From assembly GCF_041146395.1 (NCBI RefSeq), contig NC_090986.1, forward strand, positions 41,638,001-41,702,000: 64,000 nucleotides of DNA, given 5' to 3'. The DNA comes from Eulemur rufifrons (lineage: Eukaryota; Chordata; Mammalia; Primates; Lemuridae). The translations under genes and the position numbers were made by a program. Shown here piece by piece: positions 1 to 11,689 of the stretch. Below the pieces are notes generated by a model that did no database searches, was not told the origin of the DNA, and saw nothing but the letters and a program-made list of their open reading frames with translations. Position 1 is the stretch's first letter. Each line of letters begins with the position of its first letter.

Positions 1-8
1 AGATGCTG
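1..8 (+). CDS. TBC1D4: TBC1D4 exon 4, last 8 bases (probable)
   Basis: The window opens with eight bases followed immediately by a consensus donor, CTG|GTGAGT, at 9. Exon 5 begins in phase 0, and reading these bases in that phase gives ..ML before the VDEIM start of exon 5. That suits the expected hydrophobic residue before VDE in the PTB2 C-terminal helix. Only eight bases are visible, so this is inferred from donor quality and phase; the rest of the exon lies outside the window. Confidence 0.5.
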
Positions 9-697
9 GTGAGTCTCTGATCACTGGATAGCTTGCACTAAAAGGAAAACTATTGATATGAATAATAAAGCTTTCTTATTGCCAGTCTCTTTTACAGGTT
101 TTGTTTTGCTTTTAGTTTTTAGTGTTTTCATTTTGCCCTCACGCATAGAGAGTGAATTTTGGAAACAGACTCATAGTAGAAAGTCTGGGGACAGGCTGCG
201 TTTTCCCACCTAACATCTCTGTGACTAAGGCAACAGACCAGACTGGCTGTGAATGCCTTCCTGTTACTTGAAGCTGTGTCAGAATCTGAGTTTTGGCATC
301 ATTATTCTTAAAAACAGGCCCATGCTAGGACCTTTCAAACCCTGTTTACTCTAATTTTATCAATAAGCATCTTAACTGGAGAGCGAGGCATCAGAACTGA
401 AAGCTAGAAGAAAACTTAGATGTAAATTTCCTGCATAATAGGGGATGACTTAAGCAGCTGACATATAGAACAAAACAAAACAGTCAATTAAATACTGTCG
501 GTCTAAGCAGTGTTAGGATTGATGTGGCTAGTGTAAGACAGTATTGCCAAACCTGGTGTGCTGACTTATCTTTTCTAAGTACCAATACACAGGTAGCATT
601 TTCTTTTTCTTTTTTGTGACAATGCTATGAATTTGTAAACAGTATAGTGTTCTGATGGGCCTTGCAGGGTTACACTGGAAGTTTAGAATGCTCAGTT

Positions 698-757
698 CTT
701 TTTTTTCTCCTTCCTTTCCTCCCTCCTTCCTTCCCTCCCTCTCTCTCTCTTTCTTTT
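698..757. repeat. CT-rich low-complexity tract
   Basis: The + strand holds almost only C and T in a TTCC/CTCC-type pattern. It is a polypyrimidine microsatellite; the lysine- and glutamate-rich antisense reading frame over it is an artefact of composition. Confidence 0.85.
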
Positions 758-891
758 TAAAAACAGATGTAGGCAGGTAGCTTAATCTTGTATAACCAAC
801 CCTTGATATTTGTAGAAAATATTTCTTCAAAAGTGCTTTCTCCAAAATTAAAGAGTGTGAAAAAAAGTGCAGGTTATGGTTACTGCTACTT

Positions 892-1176
892 TTTTTGTTT
901 TTTTGAGACAGTCTTGCTCTGTAGCCTGGGCTAGAGTGCAGTGTTGTCATCATAGCTCACTGCAACCTCGAACTCCTGGGCTCAAGCCATCCTCATGCCT
1001 CAGGCTCCTGAGTAGCTGGGACTACAGGTGCACGCCACCATGCCTGGCTAATTTTTTTCTATTTTTGGTAGAGACGGGGGTCTCAGGCTGGTCTCAAACT
1101 CCTGAGCTCAAGCAATCCTCCCACTTTGGCCTCCCAGAATGCTAGGATTGCAGGTGTGAGCCACTGCACCTGTCCA
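892..1176 (-). mobile_element. Alu SINE (antisense)
   Basis: A T-rich start followed by GAGACAGTCTTGCTCTG and ending in GTGAGCCACTGCACCTGTCC reads as a dimeric Alu on the minus strand. It is flanked by a target-site duplication, GGTTACTGCTACTT, at 878-891 and 1177-1190. The copy is moderately diverged from consensus, so probably not among the youngest in the lineage. Confidence 0.93.
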
Positions 1177-3845
1177 GGTTACTGCTACTTATAGATGAAG
1201 AAAAAGAAAACTCCACAGATGCAGACAAAATTATTCAGGGAAAATATAACCAAAAGCAAAAAAAAAAAAAAAAAAAAAAAAGAGCCAAGCTACTCAAGAC
1301 CCAGAATTTGTATGATGTTAATAGTTAATGAAATAAACATAGCATTTCATTAGAAATGAAGTATTAGTATATTGATAGAGGAATGACATATAAAGTCTAA
1401 GAAGTTATCTTTCTCTTACATCAGGTGTTGAATATACTTGTAAAATTAAATCTAACAATTAAAGATCAAGAAAAGTGGGGAGGGTAGCAGGTAAAGAGAC
1501 AGGTTCAGATTTGAGATCTACATTTCTAAATAATGAAGACAAGTTGCAGATGTTTCAGAGAAGAGCAATAGTCTATGAAAAGTGTCTCATCTAAAGGAAA
1601 ATGGGCATAATTGACATCATTTAGCTTAAGAACAAGAAGTGTAGGACTTGCCTTTAGTCATGAGCAATTGTGAGAATTTACACACAGTATAGAACGAGAT
1701 AAATGGGCTTAAAAATCTAACAAATATGGAGAGCACTTCAATATGTGGGTGATTGAATGGACGTGGAAGTAGACATTGCCTTGTTAGCAATAGTCAAAAT
1801 GGGATTGAGCCATTCTTTATTGGACAGTTTGAAATTTAAATTTTTCCAAAAAATTTAATCTAGATAATCTCTTGAAGTCCTTACACATCCTGTAATTCTT
1901 AGTTTTATTCTAAAATGCCACAAAATACCTAAGTTTGGTGTATACTATAAATGTTTCTCAGCATTGTTTTCTTTATGGATTTCCCCCCTCGGATCATAAA
2001 TTGGCTTCTTTGTCCCATGTGATGCTTTTCACTAGGAATTTAATTTTGCCAAGAATAGTTACTTACTTTTTGTTTGCATATGGTTGATTTATCTTTGCCT
2101 TTCCTTTGCTTTTAACCTTTTGACACGACCTATGATTTTGTTGTTGTTATATCTAGACTAAAATAATTAAGTTATTCGTGGTGCACTAATTTGAACTTTC
2201 AGTTGCACTGATCTCACAATAGAATTTGTAGAAAATTCTGGAAAAAGTGGTGGCTTTTAGAAGACAAAACATTTATAATTTTAGAAGTCAAATAAAATTT
2301 TTAGTGATACTTGTGGCCAGGAGAAGTTGGTAGCCACATTTCACACACCATTGAAATTGCCTCTTGTTTCATCTAGAAATAGGGAAGAAAACGCCAAAGT
2401 TCAATATTTGTACTTGGAGGCCTTTTACAAGGCAATATTGTTAAATAACAAATAACCTTTGTGAAAGCTATTTATATTACTAAGCAGATTACTAACCCCT
2501 TCAGTGTCTTTAATAAATGAGAAACAAGAAAATTGAAATAAATGCACATCTGCATAAATAATTAAAATTGCTTTTGAATACATAACAAGGCAAGTGAAAT
2601 CAAAATGCAAAGGCATTAAACATGTAGTTAGTGCTTTTATTTCCAAGAATTAGAAATCCTTATTTTCTGGTTACAGTATAAAATATTTTATGAATAATTC
2701 ATTTTTACTCATGGAGTGATGTGAAATTATTTATAAGTCTTTTTAGGGTTAGTGGCATAATAAAACATGACTGAATAATGACTGACTACTTAGTGTTTGA
2801 TCTCTCCTTCTAATATTAAAGTTTCTTTTTCTTCCAGGTTCCTCATACTCAAATGCAGAAGTAGATTAAATCCTTTAAATAACAACTTATTCTTAAGCCA
2901 GGCCGTAGGGAAGGGGGAAAAAGAGAATAAAAACATGGTTTACCAAGCATTGGTAAATGGTTTTGAATATCAAAGCTGGTTTGGATGAGGCCCTTAGTGC
3001 TCAAATAGCCCTGCCATGCAAGTGTCGTAATTTGATATAAGTTCTACGGAGGGAGGAAAAATCACACCATACATGGTGACTGTGTCACAGAAAGGGAGCT
3101 ACAGCCTAAAGCTGGTTTAACAATGCATGAGGATGAGCTGTTAGTTGGTTTCAGAGAAGCAGGCAGGAAAGTCTAGATTTACTCTTCTTGACTGTGTCAA
3201 TGAAAGAGCAAGAAAGAAACGGACTGGAGTTTGTAAGCCACTGGGCTTCATGGCGAGACCCAGCTATTAGACACCATGATGTCAGGACTTAGTGTCACAA
3301 ATCAGAAGTGGAATGATGATAGATCAGAAGTTAGAGTTTAAATGGAACTCATTTTCCCCCAGAACTTCACCTAAACACATGTTTCGTTGGTTTTAACACT
3401 AAAAGTGGTTCAGAAGAATAAAGTAAATAGGATACCTTTTAACACAAATGAGTGTGGAATCTATTTTGTTGCTCCCTGTATGTGGCAGACAAAACTTCCA
3501 AAAAGGTCTTTATCTGATCAACCATTTAATTAAACAAAGACCTAATAGACTAATGAAACTGTCTGGAATAGTATGGTTCTCAGTGGGATTTGAAAATAGC
3601 ATTCAAGTAACAGATCAGTATGATATTACACAAGTTGAGATGGTCTTATTTCATCCAGCTTTCAATTGTATGTATGAAAAGTCCAACTTCAAGCCTTAAT
3701 ATTTTCTCTCTGCCAGCTCTGTAGCCATCAAAATTCAATTATTTATTGTGTAGTCAGCATGAACAAAAACTCACATTGCTGTTGAGATTTTAATGTTACC
3801 GTGAAAGCAGCCTTTTACAGACCTGAGTTTCATTTCTTCCTGTAG

Positions 3846-3978
3846 GTGGATGAAATAATGCTGACTCTGAAACAGGCTTTCAGTACCGCCGCTGCCCTGC
3901 AGAGCGCCAAGACCCAGATCAAGCTGTGTGAGGCCTGCCCTATGCACTCTTTGCATAAGCTCTGTGAAAGGATTGAAG
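3846..3978 (+). CDS. TBC1D4: TBC1D4 exon 5: end of second PTB domain
   Basis: Encodes 44 residues plus one base of a split Gly codon (human residues about 426-470). It starts [12 protein letters not shown], the C-terminal helix of the second phosphotyrosine-binding domain, followed by a Cys-containing stretch ending KLCERIEG. The acceptor is CTGTAG|GTGG and the donor GAAG|GTACAG. In TBC1D4 the PTB domains serve localisation and partner binding (family knowledge; IRAP is a reported partner). The helix closes the PTB fold, and the linker to the regulatory region starts here. Phase: enters 0, leaves 1. Confidence 0.96.
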
Positions 3979-4397
3979 GTACAGTATAACGTGGCCTTGG
4001 CACAAGAGGAGTTTGCTTTGGCATTTGGGAAATGAGAAAGTCCCTACTGTCATTGAATAGTCCTTTGTTTCTATGTGAAACAAGAACCCAAAGAATCATT
4101 TCTCATGTCCAGTCAAATTGCAGTGTGCTTGTCAGTTTCTGCTGTGTGCTTGACTGTCTCTCTCTTTTTTTTCTTCTGAGGGCAATCTCAAGGAAGGGAC
4201 TTATAATTCCCACAGTTCCTAAGACTCTGCTATGTACATAGTGACAGTTGACCAGATATTTGCTGGATGAACAAAGAGAGGCAAAAACCATCACAGAATG
4301 TTTACTGTTTATTTAGTCTTCCTTTTTCCCCCTCCCTCACCTGATGTGTTCCTTTTCTAAAAGTTTAGAACTGTAATGAAACTTGCTTGGCTTTTGA

Positions 4398-4673
<276 letters not shown>

Positions 4674-4794
4674 TAAAAAATGTGTTCTGAAGAGGAGAAA
4701 GGGGCATGAGGGAGAGGCGACCACTTGCCTTTTTTCTCATTATCTCTTACTAACAAAAAAGCTTGAAAACAACTGCATAAAAGAAGAAACACAG

Positions 4795-5160
4795 TTTCAT
4801 ACATACTTGTTAAGTGTCTGCTCTGGACCAGGCGTTGTGCTAGGCACTGGGGAGACAGAAGTGATTGAGACATAGACTGTGCTTCCAGAAGCTTCCCGTC
4901 CAGAGTGGAAGAAAGGCATGTGAGCAAATAAATGCAGTTCAGTACGATAGGTGTTATAATAGATGAGAAGAGCCTCAGTTATGCATAAACAAAACAGAGA
5001 ATGATCTAGACATTGTAAATGCAAATTGTGATTTCTGTTCAGTAGGCAGTGGAATCATAGGCGCATGGCATAATCAACGATGACCAGCAATATTTATTGA
5101 GTATCTGGGCAACTATGTGATCAAGGACTATTTCAATGTAATATTCAGATTCAAAAGTGT
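4795..5160 (+). repeat. L2 LINE fragment
   Basis: Contains the recognisable L2 phrases around 'ACTTGTTAAGTGTCTGCTC', 'GTGCTAGGCACTGGGGA' and 'CTTCCAGAAGCTTCCCGTC'. Boundaries are approximate because of heavy divergence. Confidence 0.65.
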
Positions 5161-5329
5161 ATAATTATAATTTTGCAGAATGAACAGTGTTTTCAAACAT
5201 ATAAGACATTTACAAAAATGGGACATTCTTTGATGTATGAGGGAGCATAATAAATCTGTGTGTGTGGGTGCTGAATAACTCAGGAGATGGCATTGGGTCA
5301 ATTAGCTATGCAAAAGGGGAGAGATATAT

Positions 5330-6165
5330 TACACTCATCCTGTCCAAGATACATTCTAGATGGATCGAACTCCTCAGGTAAACAAAGAAAATATTAAAAT
5401 CATTAAAAGAAAGCAAAAAGGATATTCTTAGGCCTTGAAGAAGAGGGCTTTATGAAGTCACAAAAATGCAAAAACCATTAAAAGAAGATAGTGCTAGATT
5501 TGACTTCTTGGAAATTTAAATTATTTACATGCCAATTAATGCTTATTTGGAAGTTAAATAAGTAACAAACAAGGAGATAGCAGATTGGCATCCAGAATTC
5601 TGTTAAGAACTTTATAAGAAAAAATAAAATCATTCAGCAGGAAATTGCATAAATCATATTAAAAAACACTTTTCAGAAAACGAAATTAAAAGGTTCATAA
5701 AAAAAAATGAGATGGTGTAGAACCTCCATGGATGCCAGAGAAATGAAAATAAAAACAAGATACTCATCAGATTAACTGTTGAAGAAATTGTAGGGATATT
5801 GGTACATTTATCTAATACTGATGGGAGTGTAAATTGGTATAGCCATTTTAGGGGACAATTGATATAAACTCTTTAACCTAAACTTGCACATGCTCTGTTA
5901 ACCAGAAGTTCCATGTCTTGATAAGAGAAACTCTTATATGGGTGCAGGTGGTGACATTTTCAAGACTGTATTATTTGTAAATAATGGAAAATTGGAAATA
6001 ATCTAAATGTTCATCAATAGCATAATTGAAAGTATGTTCATATAGTGAATCAATTAATGGGAATGAATTTGAACTGTATGTCAACATGGATACATCTTAA
6101 AATTATACTGTTCAGTGAAAAAATAATTTGCTGAATAACATATACAGCATATATATGTCTGGAAA
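5330..6165 (+). mobile_element. Old L1 (L1M-type) 3' fragment, sense
   Basis: Resembles the distal ORF2 and 3' region of old mammalian L1: a lysine-rich stretch, then 'ACTGATGGGAGTGTAAATTGGTA' in substance, followed by 'GTTCATCAATAGCATAATTGAA'. Frames are riddled with stops. Subfamily not determined. Confidence 0.7.
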
Positions 6166-6170
6166 AATGT

Positions 6171-6238
6171 CCACCCTCCTTCCCTCCCTCCCTCCCTTCC
6201 TTCTTTCCTCTTTCTTTCTCCTTTCTTTCTTTTTTTCA
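6171..6238. repeat. CT-rich microsatellite at an Alu tail
   Basis: A (TTCC/TCCC)n tract directly precedes the T-rich side of the following antisense Alu. It most likely grew from that Alu's poly(A) tail. Confidence 0.8.
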
Positions 6239-6517
6239 TCAGAGTCTCACTGTGTTGCCAGGGTTAGAGTGCAGTGGTGTCATCATAGCACACTATAACC
6301 TCAAACTCCTGGGTTCAAGCAATCCTCCCACCTCTACATCCCAAGTAACTAGGACTGCAGGCATGTGCCACCACGCCCAGCTAATTTTTCTATTTTTTGT
6401 AGAGATGAGGGTCTTGCTGTATTACTCTGGCTAGCCTCAAACTCCTGACCTCAAGTGATCTCCCGCCTTGACCTTCCAAAGTGCTAGGATTACAGGTGTG
6501 AGCCACTGCACCCAGCC
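6228..6517 (-). mobile_element. Alu SINE (antisense)
   Basis: AGAGTCTCACTGTGTTGCC through GTGAGCCACTGCACCCAGCCC, a complete dimer on the minus strand with many substitutions and few remaining CpGs, consistent with an older copy. Confidence 0.9.
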
Positions 6518-6534
6518 CATCTATCTCTTTCTAA

Positions 6535-7045
6535 AAAAACTTTGATCTACTTTTAAATTTATAGAAAAGTTGTGGGGAGTTTCCACATATTCCTCCCCTA
6601 CCCTCCCCCACTGATAAAGTAACACTGGTACGAAGCTGTTATCCGAACTAAACACTTCATTTGATCTTCACCAGTTTTCTCACAAATGGTCTTTTTTTTT
6701 TTTTTTTTTTTGGTTCCAGAATCCCAGTCAGGGTCCCAAATAGTATGTGGTTGTTATTCCGCCCTGGTCTCCTGGAGTCTGCACGTACCCATGCATCAGT
6801 CTTTCCTTGTCTTTCGTGACCTTGACATTCCCAGAGTACTGCTCAGTTATTTTGCTGAATGTCCCTCAGTTTGGCCTGTCTGGTGTCTCCTCGTGATATT
6901 GTACAATGAAAGGTGGAGTGGAGACGTTTTCAGAAACTTTCCTTTTTTTGCCATTCTATACTGCACAGCGGTTTCAACAGGTCAAGTGGTAGCTTGGCCA
7001 CAGCATGTCAGCACTGTATGCATTCCGGCGATCATGGAGTGAATT
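6535..7045. repeat. Diverged interspersed repeat, probably L1M-derived
   Basis: Phrases such as 'TTATAGAAAAGTTG', 'TCTTTCCTTGTCTTTCGTGACC' and 'GAATGTCCCTCAGTTTGG' recall a very common old mammalian repeat, which I believe is L1-related but cannot name. A run of T at 6692-6711 interrupts it. The 118-codon open frame across it is a chance frame. Confidence 0.45.
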
Positions 7046-7861
7046 CTAGTTCTTTTAAAACAATGTGTATTTTCAGGTGATTCTCTCCCACACTATGTGT
7101 AGAGATCTTGATAGTTCTTTAATTGAAAAAATAGCCCAGATGTGATCAAATCAGTTTATTTCAATTAGCTGTCACCTCCTATTTTCTGAAACATAAATAC
7201 AATTAGAAAACTGCACAATGTGCTTATAGACTATCACATTATTATTAAATTCTGTGATGCAACTTAGCAAAACAAATTGTAAGAATGTTTAGTCAATTAC
7301 TTTGTCTTACTCTTTGTAAATAAAAATAATGAATACATTGAAAACATTCAAATTATGGCTTAACATCATGTAACGCATTTAACTGTAACCTGAGAAAAGT
7401 AGCAAAGGTAGCCTTATAACAAATGATTTTAAAATGCCAATCTACCTATACGGTTTATTGTTATGTATAGCTAGATATTTTATTTATAATCAAAATACAG
7501 TAGCAGTACTCTAAGTAGCACATAACTATGTAATGGAGATCTGTTTTTTAAAAATGAATGGTCAGTTGAATCATTGTAAATGTGAATTAAACTTTTTAAA
7601 AAAATTATAAAGACAGAGATGCTTTCATGGAAATTTTTTCCCCGAAGATTTAATATAAATTATATATTGAATATAAAAATGCAATAGATTTATGAATATC
7701 ATGATATAAAGAAATAAACAATTTCATGGTAAAATAATAACACTGAATGTGTTAATACTAATGCCGTTCTTGAAGTTTTATTCTATAGAACAACAGCCGC
7801 ATAATGGGAGCTATCCCTGTCTAAGCTGCGGTCCTGCCTTTGAATATGATTATTCTTCTTT

Positions 7862-8050
7862 TGTTATTTATTTTATTTGTTTGTTTATTTTAAGAGGCAA
7901 AGTCTCACTGTGTTGCCCAGGCTGGAGCGCAGTGGCCATTCACAGGCGCAAACATAGTGCACTGTGGCCGCCAACGCCTGGGCTCAAGCAATGCTCCCGC
8001 CTCAGCCTTTGGAGTAGCTGGCACTATAAACACACGCCGCCGCGCACGAC
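7862..8050 (-). mobile_element. FLAM-type free left Alu monomer (antisense)
   Basis: A single 7SL-derived monomer: a T-rich lead, AAAGTCTCACTGTGTTGCCC, then the monomer-specific 'GGCCATTCACAGGCGCAAAC' and an end in CACGCCGCCGCGCACGACC. No second arm follows. Monomers of this kind predate dimeric Alus. Confidence 0.8.
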
Positions 8051-8465
8051 CTTATTCTTTCTTCTTAACTGTCAAGTTGTAAGCTTAGAAATTTTGGCCA
8101 AGGCTAGTATTTAGTCTTTATTTCCCTGCCAAGTCCTAGAATGATGTTAATTCACCTGTGAGTGTCTACGGTGGCTCAGTTTGTTGGTTCATTAGGTGGT
8201 ATCTGATTGTGCTTGGTATCATTTAGAAATTCTGTGTTAGTAATTCTAACTCCAGGGTCACCCTAGGGAGCTGTTGATTTTGGTAGAGAGATTTTTCATC
8301 GAGTTTTAATCATTTCAGTGTAGTGTTTCAAGGTTTGTTGTAGGCAGGAACACATCTCCTTGAGAAGATGTAAATTCAGAGCCTGCTGGGCAAGGGATGA
8401 AGTGTGGTGCATTACATCTCTGCTGCTAGACTCTGTTTGATACTTTCCCTCATCGGTGTTCCTAG

Positions 8466-8557
8466 GTCTCTACCCGCCAAGAGCCAAGCTGGTGATACAG
8501 AGGCATCTCTCATCACTGACAGATAATGAGCAAGCTGACATCTTTGAAAGAGTTCAG
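8466..8557 (+). CDS. TBC1D4: TBC1D4 exon 6
   Basis: Completes Gly470 and encodes residues to about 500: [20 protein letters not shown] and on to IFERVQ. The acceptor is TTCCTAG|GTCTC and the donor TTCAG|GTAACA. The segment is a conserved, mostly helical linker after PTB2, and the paralogue TBC1D1 has a related but diverged version. No catalytic or phosphosite role is visible. Phase enters 1, leaves 0. Confidence 0.96.
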
Positions 8558-8825
8558 GTAACATTCTTTGTAGGTCTCATAAATAAGATATAAGGAATTG
8601 AGAATTGGGTCCTGTTTTTATGAGTTCTTTTTTTCATTCCTCTGCCTGAAGTTAAAGATGTATATCCGATAGTATTCTTTGGGAGAACTAGAATGCCTCT
8701 GTTACTTTTGCTTCTGAGTGTAGTTAAAACTCTCAGCTTTCTTTATGTTTGTCTGCCAGACAAAATAAAATAAAAGCAGAGAAGCTGTGTTGCCATAGTG
8801 TGCTCTTGGTCTGTCTGTTGCACAG
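8558..8825 (+). other. TBC1D4: Intron 6 (268 bp)
   Basis: The shortest intron here, bounded by GTAACA and GCACAG, with stops in all three sense frames. No repeat recognised. Confidence 0.9.
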
Positions 8826-8936
8826 AAATTGAAGCCAGTCAGTGACCAGGAAGAAAATGAACTTGTGATTTTACACCTGAGGCAGCTGTGTGAAGCCAAG
8901 CAGAAGACACACGTGCACATTGGGGAAGGCCCTTTG
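8826..8936 (+). CDS. TBC1D4: TBC1D4 exon 7
   Basis: Thirty-seven whole codons (human about 501-537), [20 protein letters not shown] through [10 protein letters not shown]. Acceptor TTGCACAG|AAA, donor TTTG|GTGAGA, phase 0 to 0. It continues the helical linker with an acidic/basic heptad-like stretch. The last codon here is Leu (TTG), where I recall Ser in human, a single-base difference. Confidence 0.96.
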
Positions 8937-10580
8937 GTGAGAAGATATTTCCTCCTTGACCTGCCTGGTGTTTGGTTTATGGATTTAGTTAAAATATCAT
9001 AGAAGATGTAAAAGGAATTTTTTCCCTTGCTGCTCTCATCTTCCTTAGGGCTAAAGTCCTATCAGAGTGTTTTGGGTTTTTTTTTTTAAGCATTCTAGTC
9101 ATTTTACAGGAAATTTTAGTAGGCACTGACACACTGAGCTAAAGTAATGATGGTTTTAAAATGTAAAAGAATTTGTGGCTTTTTGATAAAAAAGCAATAA
9201 TAAATGTTTTAGAATGAATGTATATTTTTTAGTTATATTAATCTATTATTTTATTTCAAATTCATATGAACATTTTATTTCGTCGAAAGCTTAGACCACA
9301 CCAATGAAGAAAAAAGTAAGGACCAAAGCAGTAATAACAGCATGTAAAGGGTACCCTAACTGCAACTAAAGGGTGGCATTTTTGTGTCCATGATTTAGAA
9401 TTTATTCCCGCTGCATATATAGATAAAGCAGGACCTCCAGCAGCAAAGTTGAAGGGGATCATGATATATTTATCTCTTAATAACACTAATTCAGGTCATG
9501 TCTCTATTTCACTATATTCAGAACAAATCATAATGAGTACATGAAGGAATATGTATAAATAATACACATTTATTTGTTGAACAAGTGCTTGAGAAGCTAC
9601 TGTGAGCTAAGCTGTGTGATAAGGGTGACCAAAGAAGGGATGAATGAATGATATCCCCTCCAGACTACAGTTCACATATTTCAAAGGGGAATGCAGACAT
9701 AAATAGATACATAGGATCAAGTCAATAAGAGGCTTTTTGAAAGAATCTGTAATGTGTACAAAAGTGGGTGTGTCTTTGCTTTAGAGCTGGAGTAGAGAAG
9801 AATTCAAGAGGAAGGGATTTTTTTTGGGGGGGGTGCTGGAATTTTAGGGGAAATAAAGTTTGCTATTAGAAAAGTTGAGGAAGTATTGATACCAGCATAT
9901 ACCTTGTGCTATTATTCCCTCCCCAAGCAAATTGTAAGGTTTTTCTCTTGAAAGTTTTCTGGCACTAAAGATCAGGTAATATACATAGTAGCTGCTTTCT
10001 TCAGTGGGGTAAAATATATAGGGAACCTAATATAATGAACACATCCTAAATTCTCACACAGTTTGGTTCTGTCAGTGAATACTTGTTGATTTAAAAGATA
10101 AATGACCCACTCACAAGTGAAAATGGAATTATAACAGACGTTAGCAGAATCCAGTTTTGTTTGGAAGATGCTTTGTTTTTTGCAACTTGCATCCTGTGTT
10201 TTTTTGGTAATTTAGATATAAAATACGCACCTTAGAAAAGGATGGTTTTAGTTGCTAGCCAGAATAACAGCAGTGAAAACTGACATCTCAAGTTTAATTA
10301 TTGTTAAATGCAGCAGGTATATATTAGTGGAAAGGAAAGGCATGAAGGAAAGATCTTATATCTGTCTTTATATTACAGTACTAAAGGTATTAGAAAATAA
10401 ACCCCTTTCCTTATAACTTTTGTGTTCACATTATGGGACCTAATGTGAAGTGATTACTTCTTAATAGAACTACTGAAGAATTTTTGTGTTTTTTAATGGC
10501 TTAGTCTTAAGCTTATATTTAAAGCCTCATTTAACCTTGAATATTTCCAAATGAAAATGTATCTGTTTTTCTTTCTTTAG
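8937..10580 (+). other. TBC1D4: Intron 7
   Basis: AT-rich. A weak L2-like stretch near 9565-9660 is the only repeat I suspect. I see no gene or RNA. It ends in a good polypyrimidine tract, TTTCTTTCTTTAG. Confidence 0.5.
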
Positions 10581-10700
10581 ACTATTTTAAATAGTGCAGT
10601 CCCGGAAAATGCTACAAGCAGTGGAAGGTTCAAACTTGACATTCTGAAAAATAAAGCTAAGAGATCCTTAACTAGCTCCCTGGAAAATATCTTCTCAAGG
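10581..10700 (+). CDS. TBC1D4: TBC1D4 exon 8: start of phospho-linker
   Basis: Forty codons (human about 538-577), [20 protein letters not shown] then [20 protein letters not shown]. The [12 protein letters not shown] block holds Ser566, Thr568 and Ser570, reported phosphosites in AS160; Ser570 is residue 33 of the exon. Acceptor TTCTTTAG|ACT; donor CAAGG|GTAAGA. The donor is odd: a perfect 20-bp tandem duplication (10695-10734) starts inside the exon end and copies the whole donor (see findings). I choose the first donor because it keeps the frame into exon 9. Confidence 0.95.
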
Positions 10701-10734
10701 GTAAGATTAAACTGTCAAGGGTAAGATTAAACTG
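10695..10734 (+). repeat. TBC1D4: 20-bp tandem duplication spanning the exon 8 donor
   Basis: TCAAGGGTAAGATTAAACTG occurs twice, head to tail and identical (10695-10714, 10715-10734). Each copy contains the exon end and donor AAGG|GTAAGATT, giving GT sites at 10701 and 10721. Using the second would add 20 bases. Confidence 0.97.
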
Positions 10735-11219
10735 AGGATTTTTTTTAGGTATATGTGTCTGTGTTTTTTAACTGTTTTGCTTCATTCTCAAGTGGCTCAG
10801 AAAAGATTTCCTTTTTGGGGAAAAAAAAAAAACCTACTAAGATAACTTTAAATTAGTTGACACTTGTTTAAAATGATCTCTCAAAATAAATTTCCTTCGG
10901 AGCTCTAGATTTATTCTGGGGCCTCTGTTATCTGAATTTGGGCAATAGAGACTTAGTAGTGCAAATATGTATATAAAAGAGGAAATAGGATGTTGATGCC
11001 TGATACTATAAAACTTTTTTTTAATCATTTCCCATATAAAGTTATAAAGAAGCCCTGTTTTGCCCATTCTTAGGGGCTGATAGGAAATGCTGAAAATAGT
11101 ATAAATTAATGGAAATTTATTTCCTTTAGTAAATTTATATATGCATTTAAAAATAAGCAAAATGGTTCCCTTTCCACTTCATTTTCATGTTCTTAAACAA
11201 TTCAATCTTAAAGCCGTTA

Positions 11220-11570
11220 GGTGAGATCAAGCTAGGTAGGCGTCTTGGGGCTGTGAGGCGGGGGAAGCCACAGTGACTCAGAGGAGGGAGACGTGCCCAT
11301 ATAGGGTACAGAGTGTGGGGGTGGCTCGACACGGAGTGTAGGAGCCCCATATGTGAGGAGGGCAACCTGGTTTAGGAAGTCAGAGGAGGCGGGCGCCCTT
11401 GCAGAGGGAGGGCTCGGGGTGGTGTCAGAGCCAGAGTGGAGAGGAGAAGGCATTCACGGAGAACAGTGCCCAGTATGGGAGGCAGCATCTGAGCAGGGTG
11501 AGGATGCCCATGTGTTGGGGTGGCAGCCTGGCTGGGGCCGGGAGAGTGTGCAGTGGCAGTTCTAGAGCTT
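11220..11570. other. GC-rich block inside intron 8
   Basis: A 350-base block with long G-rich runs and several CpGs stands out in an AT-rich intron. Open frames on both strands reflect composition only. It runs straight into a stretch with old-repeat character (to about 12760), so it may be the GC-rich part of that relic. Not a typical CpG-island promoter: no first exon or nearby gene start is visible. Confidence 0.45.
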
Positions 11571-11689
11571 GGTTACGTACAGGAACTGGTCAAATTAGAT
11601 GTGTACATGCAGACTGATTACACACAGGACTGATCAAATAAGTAAATATATTAAAGATAGTGGGATCCAGTGTGTGTATAAATGTGTAC

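Larger units (their letters stand above)
9..3845 (+). other. TBC1D4: Intron 4
   Basis: Apart from a pyrimidine-rich tract (about 698-757), an antisense Alu (892-1176) and a run of about 24 A (1258-1281), I recognise nothing in it. The rest is AT-rich with only short chance reading frames. It ends with TTCTTCCTGTAG at the exon 5 acceptor. Confidence 0.55.

Noticed and set aside
528..953. 141-codon minus-strand frame
   Set aside because: Runs through a CT-rich microsatellite and into an Alu; lysine/glutamate-rich by composition, no domain.
6686..7042. 118-codon frame starting with poly-Phe
   Set aside because: Begins in a T run and lies in a decayed repeat; no splice or start context.
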